Shown: positions 1 to 8,137 of the stretch, one piece after another
Layout: each line of letters opens with the position of its first letter
Position numbering within the stretch: position 1 is the first letter of the stretch
From: Stramonita haemastoma
Lineage: Eukaryota; Mollusca; Gastropoda; Neogastropoda; Muricidae
Length of the DNA: 12,500 nt
Assembly (NCBI GenBank): GCA_030674155.1
Contig: CM060316.1
Coordinates: 78,449,172-78,461,671 of the forward strand
Reading direction: 5' to 3'
Translations under genes and position numbers: made by a program
Notes under the pieces: generated by a model
Told to the model about the DNA's origin: nothing
Database searches by the model: none
What the model saw: the letters and a program-made list of their open reading frames with translations, nothing else

Positions 1-248
1 AGAATGCAGTATACATTTGATGTATTTAGAATGCTTGAATGACTTAGAACGTAGCATATAATTAATTCATATGAAAAGTTTTAACTGTTTGGAATGTTGT
101 ATATATTTGGTTTATTACAAATGTTTTTATCGTTTGAAATGCAGTCTACATTTGACTTGTTAAAAAAGAAAAAACATTCCAAACCTGGTCATGGCTGACC
201 AACTCTTTAAAGAATGAAATTATCACATGGAATGTCGAACATTTGAAT

Positions 249-294
249 ATTTGGAAACAAGGCACACGGACATTTGGAAACATGGCGCACATAG
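249..294. repeat. Short tandem duplication, two 23-bp units
   Basis: Two adjacent units (249-271 and 272-294) both begin ATTTGGAAACA and match at about 18 of 23 positions. They sit at the end of an AT-rich stretch in which related motifs such as GAATGCAGTNTACATTTGA (2-20 and 136-155) and GGAATGT (91 and 229) recur at a spacing of roughly 135-138 bp, so the first 300 bases may hold remnants of a very degenerate longer tandem repeat. The 23-bp pair is directly visible; the longer period is weak because the sequence between the motifs does not align well. Confidence 0.5.
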
Positions 295-990
295 CTTGCA
301 TCAGCTGAGGTTGCTTTGTTGGGTATATTCTTTTTAGTCTTTTATGTAATTCGGTGAAGAAAAAAGTCTTTGAAAAGTGTGTGCCAGCTTACATCTACTT
401 CAAACCTTTGCCGCAGATGAAGATTTTGACATAAAAAATGTTCAAAAGCGTCAACGGTCACACATCCACTCATGTTTGATCAGAAAAAGTGTCTTCTCAA
501 CGTTAGCCCTTGGGCTAGAAATATCCTAAAGAAAATGCAACATACAAAAAGCCTTTTATGTTTACGTGTTTTTTTTATCATTCACTTAGAGTAGCTAATG
601 CCCTTACAAAAAAGCTGTTTGTAAATAGTCTTCTTATCATCCCATTAAAAAGCCCGACTGCTTATTGTCGAAGCGGTGTCTTATTTTGGAGTGAAAAGTG
701 AGAGGACAGAAAACTTGAAATATTACGTTAGTAGATATTTTTTCAAAGCCTAAAATTAAACAATAAAAAAAACCAAGAACGTCAAGGACATTTCTTAACA
801 TAATCAAAACTATGCAAAAGCCATTTCCTACAAATCAATTGCCTTATGATGCCGTCTAAGGCTACCAACGTTCTAACAGAAAGCTATGAAAAACACTGCT
901 CGATTTTTTTTGTTTTTCTTTCCACCCTTTGGGTTGCCTTTCACTAGTTTCCATTCCTTTCCTCACCGTCTCAGTTTCCCCCTCTCTGTG
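295..990. other. AT-rich unique sequence, no gene seen
   Basis: This stretch shows no long open frame on either strand, no tRNA-like promoter boxes and no clear tandem or inverted repeat beyond tiny hairpins, such as CGAC/GTCG around 655-670. The last ~60 bases turn pyrimidine-rich on the plus strand. It is best described as anonymous intergenic or intronic DNA. Confidence 0.6.
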
Positions 991-1136
991 TTTAAAGCTT
1001 TTGGAATGAGAAAAAGCTATTACTGAATGATGTAATAAAAGGAGACACAAGTGCTAATGCCGTTTCGGTCTGTGGAAAGAAAAGTCGGTCTTATTTTAGT
1101 TGAAATTCCAACGTATTCAACAGCAGATTCCCTTAA
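991..1136 (+). repeat. R1 dispersed repeat, left copy
   Basis: This block aligns in direct orientation with 1467-1602. Shared landmarks in the same order are an AAACTTTT-like or AAAGCTTTT start, AATGNGAAAAA, GCTATT, GTAATAAAA, CACAAGTG, a GTC(A)GAAAG-like motif, TTTAGTTGA and a final CAG(G/C)A(G)ATT. By eye about two thirds of positions match, with few gaps. The two copies flank the compound (CT)n(GT)n array, so either the array expanded between tandem copies or it lies inside a larger element whose ends these are. No coding potential is apparent. Confidence 0.65.
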
Positions 1137-1158
1137 AGGAATGGAAGAAATAAAGCTC

Positions 1159-1177
1159 ACTCTCTCCTCTCCCCCTC

Positions 1178-1249
<72 letters not shown>
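1159..1249 (+). repeat. (CT)n microsatellite
   Basis: Almost uninterrupted CT dinucleotides follow a C-rich lead-in, with one CC interruption near 1227. With the adjoining GT array this forms a compound microsatellite. Open frames through it on both strands (poly-Leu-Ser, or poly-Arg-Glu in reverse) are by-products of the repeat. Confidence 0.95.
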
Positions 1250-1255
1250 GCTTTG

Positions 1256-1282
1256 CGTGTGTGCGTGTGCGTGCAAGCGAGC

Positions 1283-1320
<38 letters not shown>

Positions 1321-1440
1321 GTGTGTGTGTGTGTGTGGTGTGTGTGTGTGTGTGCGTGTGTGTATGTGTTGTGTTGTGTTGTGTGTGTTGTGTTGGTTGT
1401 TTGTGTTGTGCTTGTGTTTGTGTTGTGTTGTGTTGGTGGC
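1256..1440 (+). repeat. Imperfect (GT)n / (GTGTT)n microsatellite
   Basis: A clean GT run at 1284-1319 gives way to interrupted GT and then to GTGTT or TTGTG pentamer-like degeneration up to about 1440. The gradient from a pure array to a decayed one is typical of an old dinucleotide array accumulating substitutions at one end. The apparent Cys-Val proteins encoded here are artefacts. Confidence 0.93.
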
Positions 1441-1466
1441 GGGTGTCAATGCTCGCACGTGCACAT

Positions 1467-1602
1467 GCTAAACTTTTTCAATGGGAAAAATGCTATTGAC
1501 GAAAGAGGTAATAAAATAAGGCACAAGTGGCATTGTCCTTTTGACCATTAGTCAGAAAGACCTTTAATTTAGTTGATGTTTCGAGAAATACTTCACAGGA
1601 TT
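1467..1602 (+). repeat. R1 dispersed repeat, right copy
   Basis: This is the second copy of the R1 block, in the same orientation as 991-1136. It has the same ordered landmarks (AATGGGAAAAA, GCTATT, GTAATAAAA, GGCACAAGTG, AGAAAGACC, TTTAGTTGA, CACAGGATT). It ends against a 12-base T run (1602-1613), which could be an antisense A-rich tail or plain slippage. Confidence 0.65.
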
Positions 1603-1982
1603 TTTTTTTTTTAATTTCAAAGAGGTGAGAAGAAATAATTCTCTCTGCCTCTCTCTGTTTTCTCTGTCCCTCTGTCTCTTTTTATGTCAGTCTCCTTTTT
1701 TCTCACTTATTCCTTTTTTTTTTCGGTATAATTTTGAGTGTGTGTGTGTGTGTTTATTTTTATTTTATTTTATCTTATTCTTTTATATCGAGGATAATGG
1801 GCTAAGCATTCATGTACTTTTTTACATCCAGTCTCCGTGTGTATGCAGTTTTGTAAATGTCATCTGCTCCCACCGGCACACGATGGCCTACTCTTACGAA
1901 AAGCGGAAATGGATTTAACGTGTGCGCAATTGTTCTGCTTGCGTTCGCACACGAGGACTCGGTTTATAGTCTCATCCGAAGG

Positions 1983-1984
<2 letters not shown>
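1603..1984. other. Pyrimidine-rich low-complexity then unique sequence
   Basis: After the T run come scattered TCTCTG motifs, a short GT run (1737-1753) and T/A-rich filler. From about 1855 the sequence becomes more balanced in composition but shows no supported exon. The open frame across 1625-1918 is Leu/Ser/Phe-rich because of the pyrimidine bias and does not resemble a protein I recognise. Confidence 0.6.

Positions 1985-2078
<94 letters not shown>
1985..2078 (+). repeat. Perfect (TG)47 microsatellite
   Basis: Ninety-four consecutive bases of uninterrupted TG, followed by a short decaying tail of TGAG/TGCG/TTTG to about 2110. Uninterrupted arrays of this length are usually unstable and polymorphic, and alternating TG can adopt left-handed helix under supercoiling (established knowledge). 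Its purity suggests recent expansion compared with the GT array at 1284. Confidence 0.97.
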
Positions 2079-2080
<2 letters not shown>

Positions 2081-2442
2081 TGAGTGTGCGTGTGTTTGTT
2101 TGTTTGCGTGAGCGTGCGGGCATGCAGAACTGAAAATTTGTTGCTGTTGTTTGTGTTAACTGTTCCATTCCCATTATCCTATCTCTGGCTAAGCTTCCGT
2201 TTCTCACAATCCCACTCTTAACTGGCTAAAAGGTGTCATGTGCAAATTCAGCCAGTCCCTTGTCAATGTTTCAGACTAAGAAAAAGGTGTCAAAAACAAA
2301 TGTGTATGTAGGACCAGTTTGCTCTAATGATTGCTTTACATTCGGGTTTTGTTTAAAAACATTATTGAAAAAATAAACATTAATTCAACCAATTATTGTA
2401 GGTTTACATAATTTTTAGATGTTCTTACGGAACTGTTTTCAA
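2079..2442. other. Unique AT-rich sequence, no gene seen
   Basis: I see no coding region, promoter boxes or strong repeat. GGTGTCA occurs at 2233 and again near 2286. The last ~40 bases before the CA array (ending in an AACTGTTTTCAAATGC-like stretch) faintly resemble the sequence just before the CA array at 4385, so the R2 family may begin upstream of its CA tract. Confidence 0.5.
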
Positions 2443-2685
2443 ATGCACACACACACATACACACACGCGCATGCACACATGCGCACACACATACAGATAA
2501 ACACACACGGGACATACACACACTCACATACACACACACATCACATGCACACATACACACTACACACAATACACACTGCACACAGGCATACACACATATA
2601 CACACATATTATACGCTGCCACACACCGCACGCACACACTAACCAACACCACATACACACACACTAACGCAGACACACCACAACA

Positions 2686-2722
<37 letters not shown>

Positions 2723-2731
2723 CACACAAAC

Positions 2732-2777
<46 letters not shown>
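2443..2777 (+). repeat. Long imperfect (CA)n array
   Basis: About 335 bases of CA with many ATAC, CGC, CACT and CAAC interruptions. The purest runs are at 2689-2720 and 2733-2777. The heavily interrupted left half and pure right half suggest renewed expansion at the right edge, next to the R2 element that begins at 2808. Confidence 0.93.
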
Positions 2778-2781
<4 letters not shown>

Positions 2782-2807
2782 CACACATCCATTTGCATTT
2801 TCCCCAT

Positions 2808-3050
2808 AATTCAATAATACTGCAATTGAAAGAAACTATGTTTACATTATCTGCATTAAACTAATAAAGAGCTGTCAGCCCAGACCGGAATTTGATATTT
2901 TATGTCATCTTTGCAAAAAGTCTCCTAAAACTACTGAAAACAAAGTTTATTGCCACGTGTCATAACTGAATAATTTGGTAATTATGCCAAAGGTTTTCAA
3001 GGAAACGTGTGCTGGTCATCACTTTATTTTTCTGGAGGAGAGCACAAGTG
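2808..3050 (+). repeat. R2 CA-anchored dispersed repeat, copy 1
   Basis: This aligns in direct orientation with 4478-4740. Shared ordered motifs are TCAATAA at the start, ATTAAACTAATAAAG-like, CTGTCAG(C/G)CC, TTTGA then TTTTATG, TGCAAA, the 15-base CATAACTGAATAATT, ATGC(C/A)AA and TTTCAAG(G/A)AAACGTGT, then CTGGAGGA or CTAGAGGA. Both copies follow a CA array by about 20-30 bases, in the same orientation, so the CA tract is probably part of the element or its insertion target. No open frame is shared by the copies. Confidence 0.75.
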
Positions 3051-3089
3051 TGTAAGAGTGTAAGAAATTCTCAGAAAGGCTGGTAACTG

Positions 3090-3426
3090 GTCACACAGCG
3101 GCTTTTGGTGCGTTTTATATTTGGTTCGGAAGCTCGCAGGTTCAAATCTCATGCGAGTTATAGGCATTTTTCGGACCGGGTCCTACCTAGTGTGACTTTG
3201 CTTAGGCTTTTGGAAGACTTGAACTGCATATTCCACTTTGTGGGTGCAAATTTGATAGTGTTGTTCAACTTATCTGACCAACACTGCAGATGCCTGTATT
3301 TCTCGAGCCCAGTTAATGGTAGGATATTTTCTGTTAGGATACATAGTGTACAGCCCTGTCAAGGAATATCAAAGCACATTACTTCATTCTCATTACCGCT
3401 GATCCCCATGCAATAACAAAAAAAAC
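3090..3426 (+). mobile_element. tRNA-type SINE-like element
   Basis: The block contains GGTTCAAATCT at 3139-3149, which matches the RNA polymerase III B box (consensus GGTTCRANNCC) well. A candidate but poor A box lies near 3099-3112 (TTTTGGTGCG). The preceding TTGGTTCGGAAGCTCGCAG reads like the anticodon-to-T-arm part of a degenerate tRNA. The body has no tandem structure and ends in an A-rich tract (3413-3425). Length (~335 bp), head and tail fit a SINE. The 103-residue open frame across it starts in the head and matches no protein I recognise, so I regard it as incidental. Family and exact boundaries are uncertain, and I did not find clear target duplications. Confidence 0.5.
3139..3149 (+). 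promoter_or_regulatory. Candidate Pol III B box
   Basis: GGTTCAAATCT fits the internal B-box consensus of tRNA-derived promoters. It supports a tRNA-derived head for the surrounding element. Whether it is active cannot be judged, because the partner A box is poor. Confidence 0.5.
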
Positions 3427-3655
3427 GTTTCTGATTCTGTGGCTTTGGATGTTGTGGTCTCTCTGTAATCTCAGTTTCAGTTTCCCCATACACTCCTGTG
3501 CCTGTGATGAGTTTATCTCAAAGCATTTTAGGGCTGGTGGTTCATGGGATAAGGTTGATGAAAGGATGTTGTGATAAGTATTGCCCTTGGTGTGCACGGT
3601 ACTCAGTTTGGCTCTGTGGATGAGCTGTTACTACCTATGAGAGGCTTAATAGGAG

Positions 3656-3815
3656 GCGCCCTGCGTATGTTAGCTCAGATCAGGCACCACTAAGATCAAC
3701 TTAATTATGTGACCCAGCAGAGAAACAGAATCCCTCTGGTTGGTGAACGCACGGTGGCCTGACATCAATAGCAGCGAGAGAAAAGCAGGGCAGGAATGTC
3801 ATAGGAGATGAGACA
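3656..3815 (+). repeat. R4 repeat, left arm of inverted pair
   Basis: This block matches the reverse complement of about 4950-5098. The shared ordered segments are CCTGCGTATGTTAGCTCAG, CAGGCACCACT, GTGACCCAGCAG, CCCTCTGGTTGGTG, CACGGT(G/A)GCCTGA and GGATGAGACA. Similarity is high in these blocks and lower between them, about 70-75% by eye. It is followed by a C-rich tract and a CAAAACAACAA-like stretch, which also has a loose counterpart in the other copy (the GTT-rich tract at 4830-4882). Confidence 0.75.
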
Positions 3816-3829
3816 GCGCACCCCCCGCA

Positions 3830-3845
3830 CCCCCCCCCCCCCCCC
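3830..3845 (+). repeat. Poly-C run of 16
   Basis: Sixteen consecutive C residues, preceded by CCCCCCGCA. Guanine-rich on the minus strand, this could in principle fold into a G-quadruplex-type structure. Its length is liable to sequencing or assembly error. Confidence 0.9.
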
Positions 3846-3879
3846 AGCCAGCAAAACAACAAGAATAAGAAGAACATGA

Positions 3880-4381
3880 ACAATTGCAACAGCAGGAAAC
3901 TTGTTTGATACTCCCTGATTTTTCTCGATTTTTATTTGCTGAAGGTGACTTGAAAATTTAATCCTGAGAAAGTTGTTATAACAGGTTTTTGATCATTGCA
4001 TTGGGCTCCCCTGATTAAACAAATCAAAGATATAAGTACTGTAGATAAACATGAAAAGCCGGAAAATGGTGAGAAAAATAGATAATGAGCTGTTCTAAAG
4101 ATACCACAATTATCAAATACTGAAAAAAGAACTTTAATAGGTGGCTTGCATTTCTATTGTGATGGAACTTTCAAATACAATAACACAGATTCATCGGGAA
4201 ATGCTTTTTATTCTTCTTAGGGAATATCTTTTCTCATTTATGATACAATTACCTTAGAGAACCGTCCACAATTGCTGTTTTGTTGCAACGAAAACATGTG
4301 AAAAGGCAACATCTGCATCTTGATCTTGCGTGTTTTCTTTCTGTAAAGGAACATATCTCTAAAACACACGACACATGCAGG

Positions 4382-4384
<3 letters not shown>
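3880..4384. other. AT-rich unique sequence, no gene seen
   Basis: This stretch has no coding region, repeat copy or promoter that I can support. The final ~100 bases before the CA array may belong to the R2 element: AAAGGAAC and AAAACACAC have weak parallels just before the array at 2443. Confidence 0.5.
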
Positions 4385-4449
<65 letters not shown>

Positions 4450-4459
4450 ACACACACAC
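4385..4459 (+). repeat. (AC)32 microsatellite plus short CA run
   Basis: A perfect 64-base AC array (4385-4448), a one-base slip, then 11 more bases of CA. It stands about 20 bases upstream of the second R2 copy, in the same orientation as the CA array upstream of the first. Confidence 0.96.
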
Positions 4460-4477
4460 TTTTCAGAGGAACAAAAA

Positions 4478-4740
4478 AATCAATAAAGCTGATTTCAAAC
4501 GAAGCAAACTAACACGTCCCACTATTCTATGACCCAAATTAACTCAATAAAGACCTGTCAGGCCACACACCAGATTTTGACACTTTTATGCTATGCCTGC
4601 AAACAGGCCCGCCTCAGCCCCAGAAACCTTATTACTTGTGGTGAAACATAACTGAATAATTCGGGTAACCATGCAAACATGATTTCAAGAAAACGTGTAC
4701 CCGTCAACACCGTCAACGTTTATGGCTAGAGGAAAACATA
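4478..4740 (+). repeat. R2 CA-anchored dispersed repeat, copy 2
   Basis: This copy is colinear with 2808-3050 and about 20 bases longer. It shares the motif CATAACTGAATAATT, the CTGTCAGGCC block, TGCAAA and the AAACGTGT block. Divergence is substantial (roughly a third of positions), so this is an old family and not a recent local duplication. No coding frame is conserved between the copies. Confidence 0.75.
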
Positions 4741-4949
4741 ACAAAGTATCAAAACAATATTTTAAAAGGTCAGTTGTTAAGCAGCTGCTCTTGATAGATG
4801 TACAAAAAATATGATCTGATCTTAAGCCCTTTTGCCTTGTTGTTATTGTTGGTGGTGGCGGTGTTGTTGTTTTGTTTTTTTGCTGACGTCCCCGACCTGC
4901 TGTTCCCACGCCGCTCGTTTCAAGCTCCTCGCCACAGCCATTTCCAGAT

Positions 4950-5098
4950 TCTTTATGTCTCATCCTCTGGGTCGAGAGTCCATTGTGGCCAATCAATATC
5001 AGGCTACCGTGAGGCCACCAACCAGAGGGGCCCTGCACTGCTGCTGGGTCACTTTGGTGGTGGTCAGTGGTGCCTGTTCTGAGCTAACATACGCAGGA
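4950..5098 (-). repeat. R4 repeat, right arm of inverted pair
   Basis: Read on the minus strand, this block is homologous to 3656-3815, with the same ordered segments. To its left lies a GTTGTTG/GGTGGTGG tract (4830-4882), which on the minus strand is CAACAACA-like and may be the degenerate tail of the same element. Open frames in both directions across 4685-5197 derive from this repeat and encode nothing I recognise. Confidence 0.72.
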
Positions 5099-5105
5099 CA
5101 CCACG

Positions 5106-5713
5106 GTATCAATATGCTGTTGTCAGTTTTACTTACACCATCAAATAGGGAACGAAGTCATTATCTATACAGATATATTTTTTCATTCTATAAATAGAAG
5201 GAAGGGATTGTTATGTCAGAATATCATTTCGTGATGGGTGTGTTTCAAGATTTGTATTCACAAGTACGAAAGTACTGAAATGTATTTTGGTTGATACCGA
5301 GTGTGGTGTCAGCTAACTAAAATAGCCATGCAGTGTAACATGAATGTGTATCAAACTCTAAACTTTTTCCAGATATGGCTAGTGCAATCACTAGTCTCAA
5401 AGAATCGTGTTTTTTTTTTCATTTTTGATCACATTTTGCATATTAATATACTGGCTTTCCTCAACCCCCCCCAAACTCCGTGTATTATGGCCTAAGGCCA
5501 ATGTACAAATTAAAACTGCAGTGTTCAGTGTTCAGTTCTCTCTCTCCACTGATCAATATGAAATGCAGCACGACTACAAGGACAATGAGACCAAACCAGA
5601 GCTCTTTGAAGTTGTAGACAATGGCCAGGGTTGTTGGCTGTTTTCCTTATCAGACAGTAGGAACATTTTCTATTTTGGAAGGTGTGATAGCACTCTGAAC
5701 TGATTTGTTAGAA

Positions 5714-5714
<1 letters not shown>
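5106..5714. other. Unique sequence with one weak coding-like segment
   Basis: Most of this stretch is AT-rich anonymous DNA. Between 5551 and 5703 the plus-strand frame reads a compositionally ordinary peptide (Asp, Glu, Lys, Asn, Gly, Trp and Cys all present) ending at a TGA at 5701-5703. A GT that could serve as a splice donor lies at 5682-5683. No start context, convincing acceptor or recognisable domain accompanies it, so I do not call a gene. A short palindrome, TGGCCTAAGGCCA, lies near 5488. Confidence 0.4.

Positions 5715-5794
<80 letters not shown>
5715..5794 (+). repeat. (CA)19 / (AC)21 microsatellite
   Basis: Two pure arrays are separated by one extra A at 5753. Unlike the other CA arrays here, it is not followed by an R2 copy. 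Confidence 0.96.
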
Positions 5795-5796
<2 letters not shown>

Positions 5797-5912
5797 CAAC
5801 GATTTTGCAAACGGGAAAAAAACCGCTAGATTTTTATAGGAAACAAACCATCTGAAATCTGAAGTTTGGAGTTTGTCTGTCTAAGTCTCTATGTGTTTTA
5901 CTCTTTCTTTCT

Positions 5913-5913
<1 letters not shown>

Positions 5914-5973
<60 letters not shown>
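5914..5973 (+). repeat. Perfect (ATC)20 microsatellite
   Basis: Sixty bases of uninterrupted ATC, after a CTTTCTTTCTA lead-in. It gives poly-Ile, poly-Met and similar false open frames on both strands. Confidence 0.96.
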
Positions 5974-5974
<1 letters not shown>

Positions 5975-6040
5975 CTATCATTAGTAATAGTATTATCAGC
6001 GTTATTGCATCTTTAACTTTATTATTTACTATCATTATCA

Positions 6041-6077
6041 CCATCACCACCATCATCATCATCATCATCATCATCAG

Positions 6078-6120
<43 letters not shown>

Positions 6121-6134
6121 GCCATCATCATCAT
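6041..6134 (+). repeat. Interrupted (ATC)n microsatellite
   Basis: ATC units with an early ACC-rich section, then (ATC)8, one AGC, (ATC)14, one GCC and (ATC)3. It lies on the same strand as the arrays at 5914 and 6691. The Asp-rich open frame on the minus strand is an artefact. Confidence 0.94.
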
Positions 6135-6135
6135 T

Positions 6136-6490
6136 AATTTTTACTTTCCTCAAATGTGTCTGTTTCTCCCCTTTGAAAATAAACATCAATGGAATAACTT
6201 TTAACAAATGCAAAGCACGTAATGTAACACAATTAACTCCCTTTCTCTGACTCCAAAAATAATGCAACAGTTATTTAAGTGTACGAGCAATTAGGTAATT
6301 GCATGTTCTCTCTGTATCATTGTTTTCGTTTTCTTATGCCATCTCCTCGAATCTTTGACCCACTGTCTCTATGTCTCTCTGCTCTTTCTTCGTTTTGTTG
6401 TTTTAAACATTAACATTATCAGTCCTTTTTATGGAATCTTGGAAGGAATGACAAAATAGATCACCTTTCTAACCTTGCCATTAATATAAT
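6136..6490. other. AT-rich unique sequence, no gene seen
   Basis: No gene, repeat copy or promoter is visible. An AATAAA at about 6178 has no accompanying transcript evidence. The LINE homology downstream does not extend back into this stretch, which fixes the truncation point near 6495. Confidence 0.55.
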
Positions 6491-6497
6491 TGCATGG

Positions 6498-6660
6498 GCT
6501 CAAAGAAGGAAAGAAGGATCAAAGGATCAACCAGCAACAGTTGCAGTCGCTTCCTTCATCTGCCCAGGATGCAACAGAACGTGCTTCTTCCTAACACATC
6601 AGCCTCTTCAGTCATCAGAGGGCTTGTTGCAAAAACGGAAATCAACTCATTTCTTCCCAA
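6498..6660 (+). pseudogene. LINE ORF2 C-terminal relic with zinc knuckle
   Basis: The plus-strand frame from 6498 reads AQRRK, then a short linker and FICPGCNRTC (6555-6584), giving the Cys-X2-Cys and third Cys of the zinc-knuckle tail found in many invertebrate non-LTR retrotransposon reverse transcriptases. After a frame change and an in-frame TAA at 6592-6594, the next frame reads ISLFSHQRAC (6598-6627), which supplies the His and final Cys. The usual arrangement is a continuous Cys-X2-Cys...GL.SH.R.C motif, so the copy carries an indel and is dead. Polymerase and endonuclease domains are absent: it is a 5'-truncated insertion of about 240 bp, typical of incomplete target-primed reverse transcription. 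The reading frame stays open into the CAT repeats at 6691. The exact clade (CR1/Jockey/RTE-like) cannot be settled from so short a piece. Confidence 0.68.
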
Positions 6661-6690
6661 AATCTGTGCATGTTAGGAGCCAGCCATTAC

Positions 6691-6735
<45 letters not shown>
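6691..6735 (+). repeat. (CAT)15 tail of LINE relic
   Basis: Fifteen perfect CAT units begin about 64 bases after the last zinc-knuckle Cys codon of the LINE relic. The position fits a 3' terminal simple-repeat tail of the retrotransposon. Later slippage may have lengthened it. Confidence 0.85.
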
Positions 6736-7319
6736 GTGCTCATGAGTTATATCCCCTTTGAAAGAAGTGAGGTGGAAAGAGGAAGTGGTACGGTCTTCCA
6801 AAATATGTGGTTATGTTGTTAATGCTGTAGGTGTTGTTGTTGTTGTTGTTGCGAAATTGTTGTTGTTGTTGTGTTGTTCGTGTCGGGTTTTTCCTAGCTA
6901 AAACCCGTTGATTATCCAGAACATGCACTCATAATTTCTTTCACATCTGGGCATACTATTCTGATCTAAGCTCAGACACTGCACTTGCATTAACTGACAA
7001 AGCTTTTGGTGTGGGTCCAAATGGTGACAGATACAATAAGATAGCATGACAGGTATGCTACAGTATTTAATCAATTCAATAGTAAAGTAAGTCTTCTTCT
7101 TCGTCTAGTTAAGATTTTGGGTTGTGCTTAACAAAGGGACAGATAAAATGTGTAATTAAAAAAAGGTTCAAAAGATGAATATGACACAAGTCAAAAACCC
7201 TGCCATTATTGATGTTAGCTAACTTTCAAAGCTTACATCCAAATGTTGTTATGCTTTCAAATGTTCAGATAGTCCTCAGCCAAAACACACTCAGCCTAAA
7301 AATCTGAACTCTCCTTAAA
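6736..7319. other. Anonymous sequence with short GTT arrays
   Basis: It holds two short GTT/TTG tracts (6833-6851 and 6857-6871) separated by GCGAAA, followed by AT-rich sequence without supported genes. A TCTTCTTCTTCGTC stretch near 7091-7105 could be the edge of another element, but nothing around it confirms this. Confidence 0.5.
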
Positions 7320-7573
7320 CTAACCTACCAACAACCCAGCCTCCCACCATACACAGCAACACAACACAACAAGAACCAACTTCGCACAACTACAGTCCCT
7401 ACACAGCCCTCCCAAAGCAAAAAGAATAAAATATCAATAACAATAAAACTGTGACAAAATATACAACCAAATCTAACCAAAAAAACAACAACAACAGACA
7501 CAAACCAGGAAAGCAAACGAGGAATCAAAGAAACAAGCAAACAAACATGTAAACAATAATTATGTTTTAACCA

Positions 7574-7783
7574 GCATCCATGTGGCCTAGCAGGGAACTG
7601 TCATCCAAGAAGCAGGAAGCCTGGAGAAAGGCTATCAAATGGTCAGCTCCCTCTGCTGATCAGATTAGGAAGCCATGCCGAATTCCCAACTCCCTGGGTC
7701 AGAATTAGCACAGATATAAAGCCCCTGGGGCAATGCAGGACACGTCAACCCTATGGATGCATGCTAAATCTATCTCCTTTCAA
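7574..7783 (+). repeat. Highly conserved core, copy A
   Basis: Compared with 9251-9459, I count 7 substitutions and one single-base deletion over 210 positions, about 96% identity, while the flanks of the same units match at only about 60-75% by eye. It contains CTGATCAG and GGATGCATGC palindromes and inverted CAGC/GCTG around a TCCCTCT centre. A frame is open through most of it but stops in both copies at the same TAG (about 7706), so coding is not convincing. It is either a separate, more recently spread element or a segment kept similar by gene conversion. Confidence 0.85.
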
Positions 7784-8040
7784 TTTGCTATTTCGTTTTT
7801 CTGTCTGTCTGTATGGTTCACTTTCTCTCATTCTATCTGTCTTTGTGCATCTTTGTCTCTCTGGGATTTTGTCTGTCTGTCTCTGCCTATTTCTTATTTC
7901 TCTCTGTCAATTGCTGTCTACCCGTCTGTCTGTGCCTCTATCTCTGCCTCTCTCTCCCTCTCTCTTGCTCTCTCTATCTCGGATGAAAAAAAAGTATGTA
8001 ATGCTTACTTACTCTGTTACCCTTGAAAAATAAAGATTAT

Positions 8041-8063
8041 TCATTCATTCATTCATTCTCTTT

Positions 8064-8136
<73 letters not shown>
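8041..8136 (+). repeat. (ATTC)n and perfect (TG)35 arrays
   Basis: (TCAT/ATTC)4.5 at 8041-8058 follows immediately after AATAAAGATTAT, then (TG)35 at 8067-8136. The AATAAA plus short-motif tail is how several invertebrate retroposons end, so an older retroposon 3' end may be embedded in the unit. In copy B the matching place (9711-9735) has the AATAAA and TTATTCATTT but no expansion. Confidence 0.92.

Positions 8137-8137
<1 letters not shown>

Noticed and set aside
1051..1551. 166-residue open frame rich in Leu, Ser, Cys and Val
   Set aside because: It is a translation of the (CT)n and (GT)n arrays. The same arrays are open in other frames and on the other strand, as expected of dinucleotide repeats.
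2443..2777. Possible telomere-like or CRISPR-like array
   Set aside because: The period is a dinucleotide with random interruptions. There are no unique spacers of constant length and no telomeric hexamer.
4685..5197. Overlapping open frames on both strands, 94-121 residues
   Set aside because: They fall in and around the R4 repeat. The other R4 copy at 3656 lacks the same frame, so the conservation is not at the protein level.
5485..5502. TGGCCTAAGGCCA palindrome as a regulatory site
   Set aside because: It is an isolated short palindrome with no neighbouring gene or second copy, and expected by chance at about this frequency in long sequences.
5866..6267. Open frames with poly-Ile, poly-Met or poly-Asp tracts
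   Set aside because: All come from the ATC arrays read in different frames. The flanking residues are not protein-like and no frame has independent support.
7574..7783. Conserved core as a coding exon
   Set aside because: One frame is open for some 130 bases but reaches the same TAG in both copies. There is no start context, and the substitutions show no codon-position pattern I could rely on.
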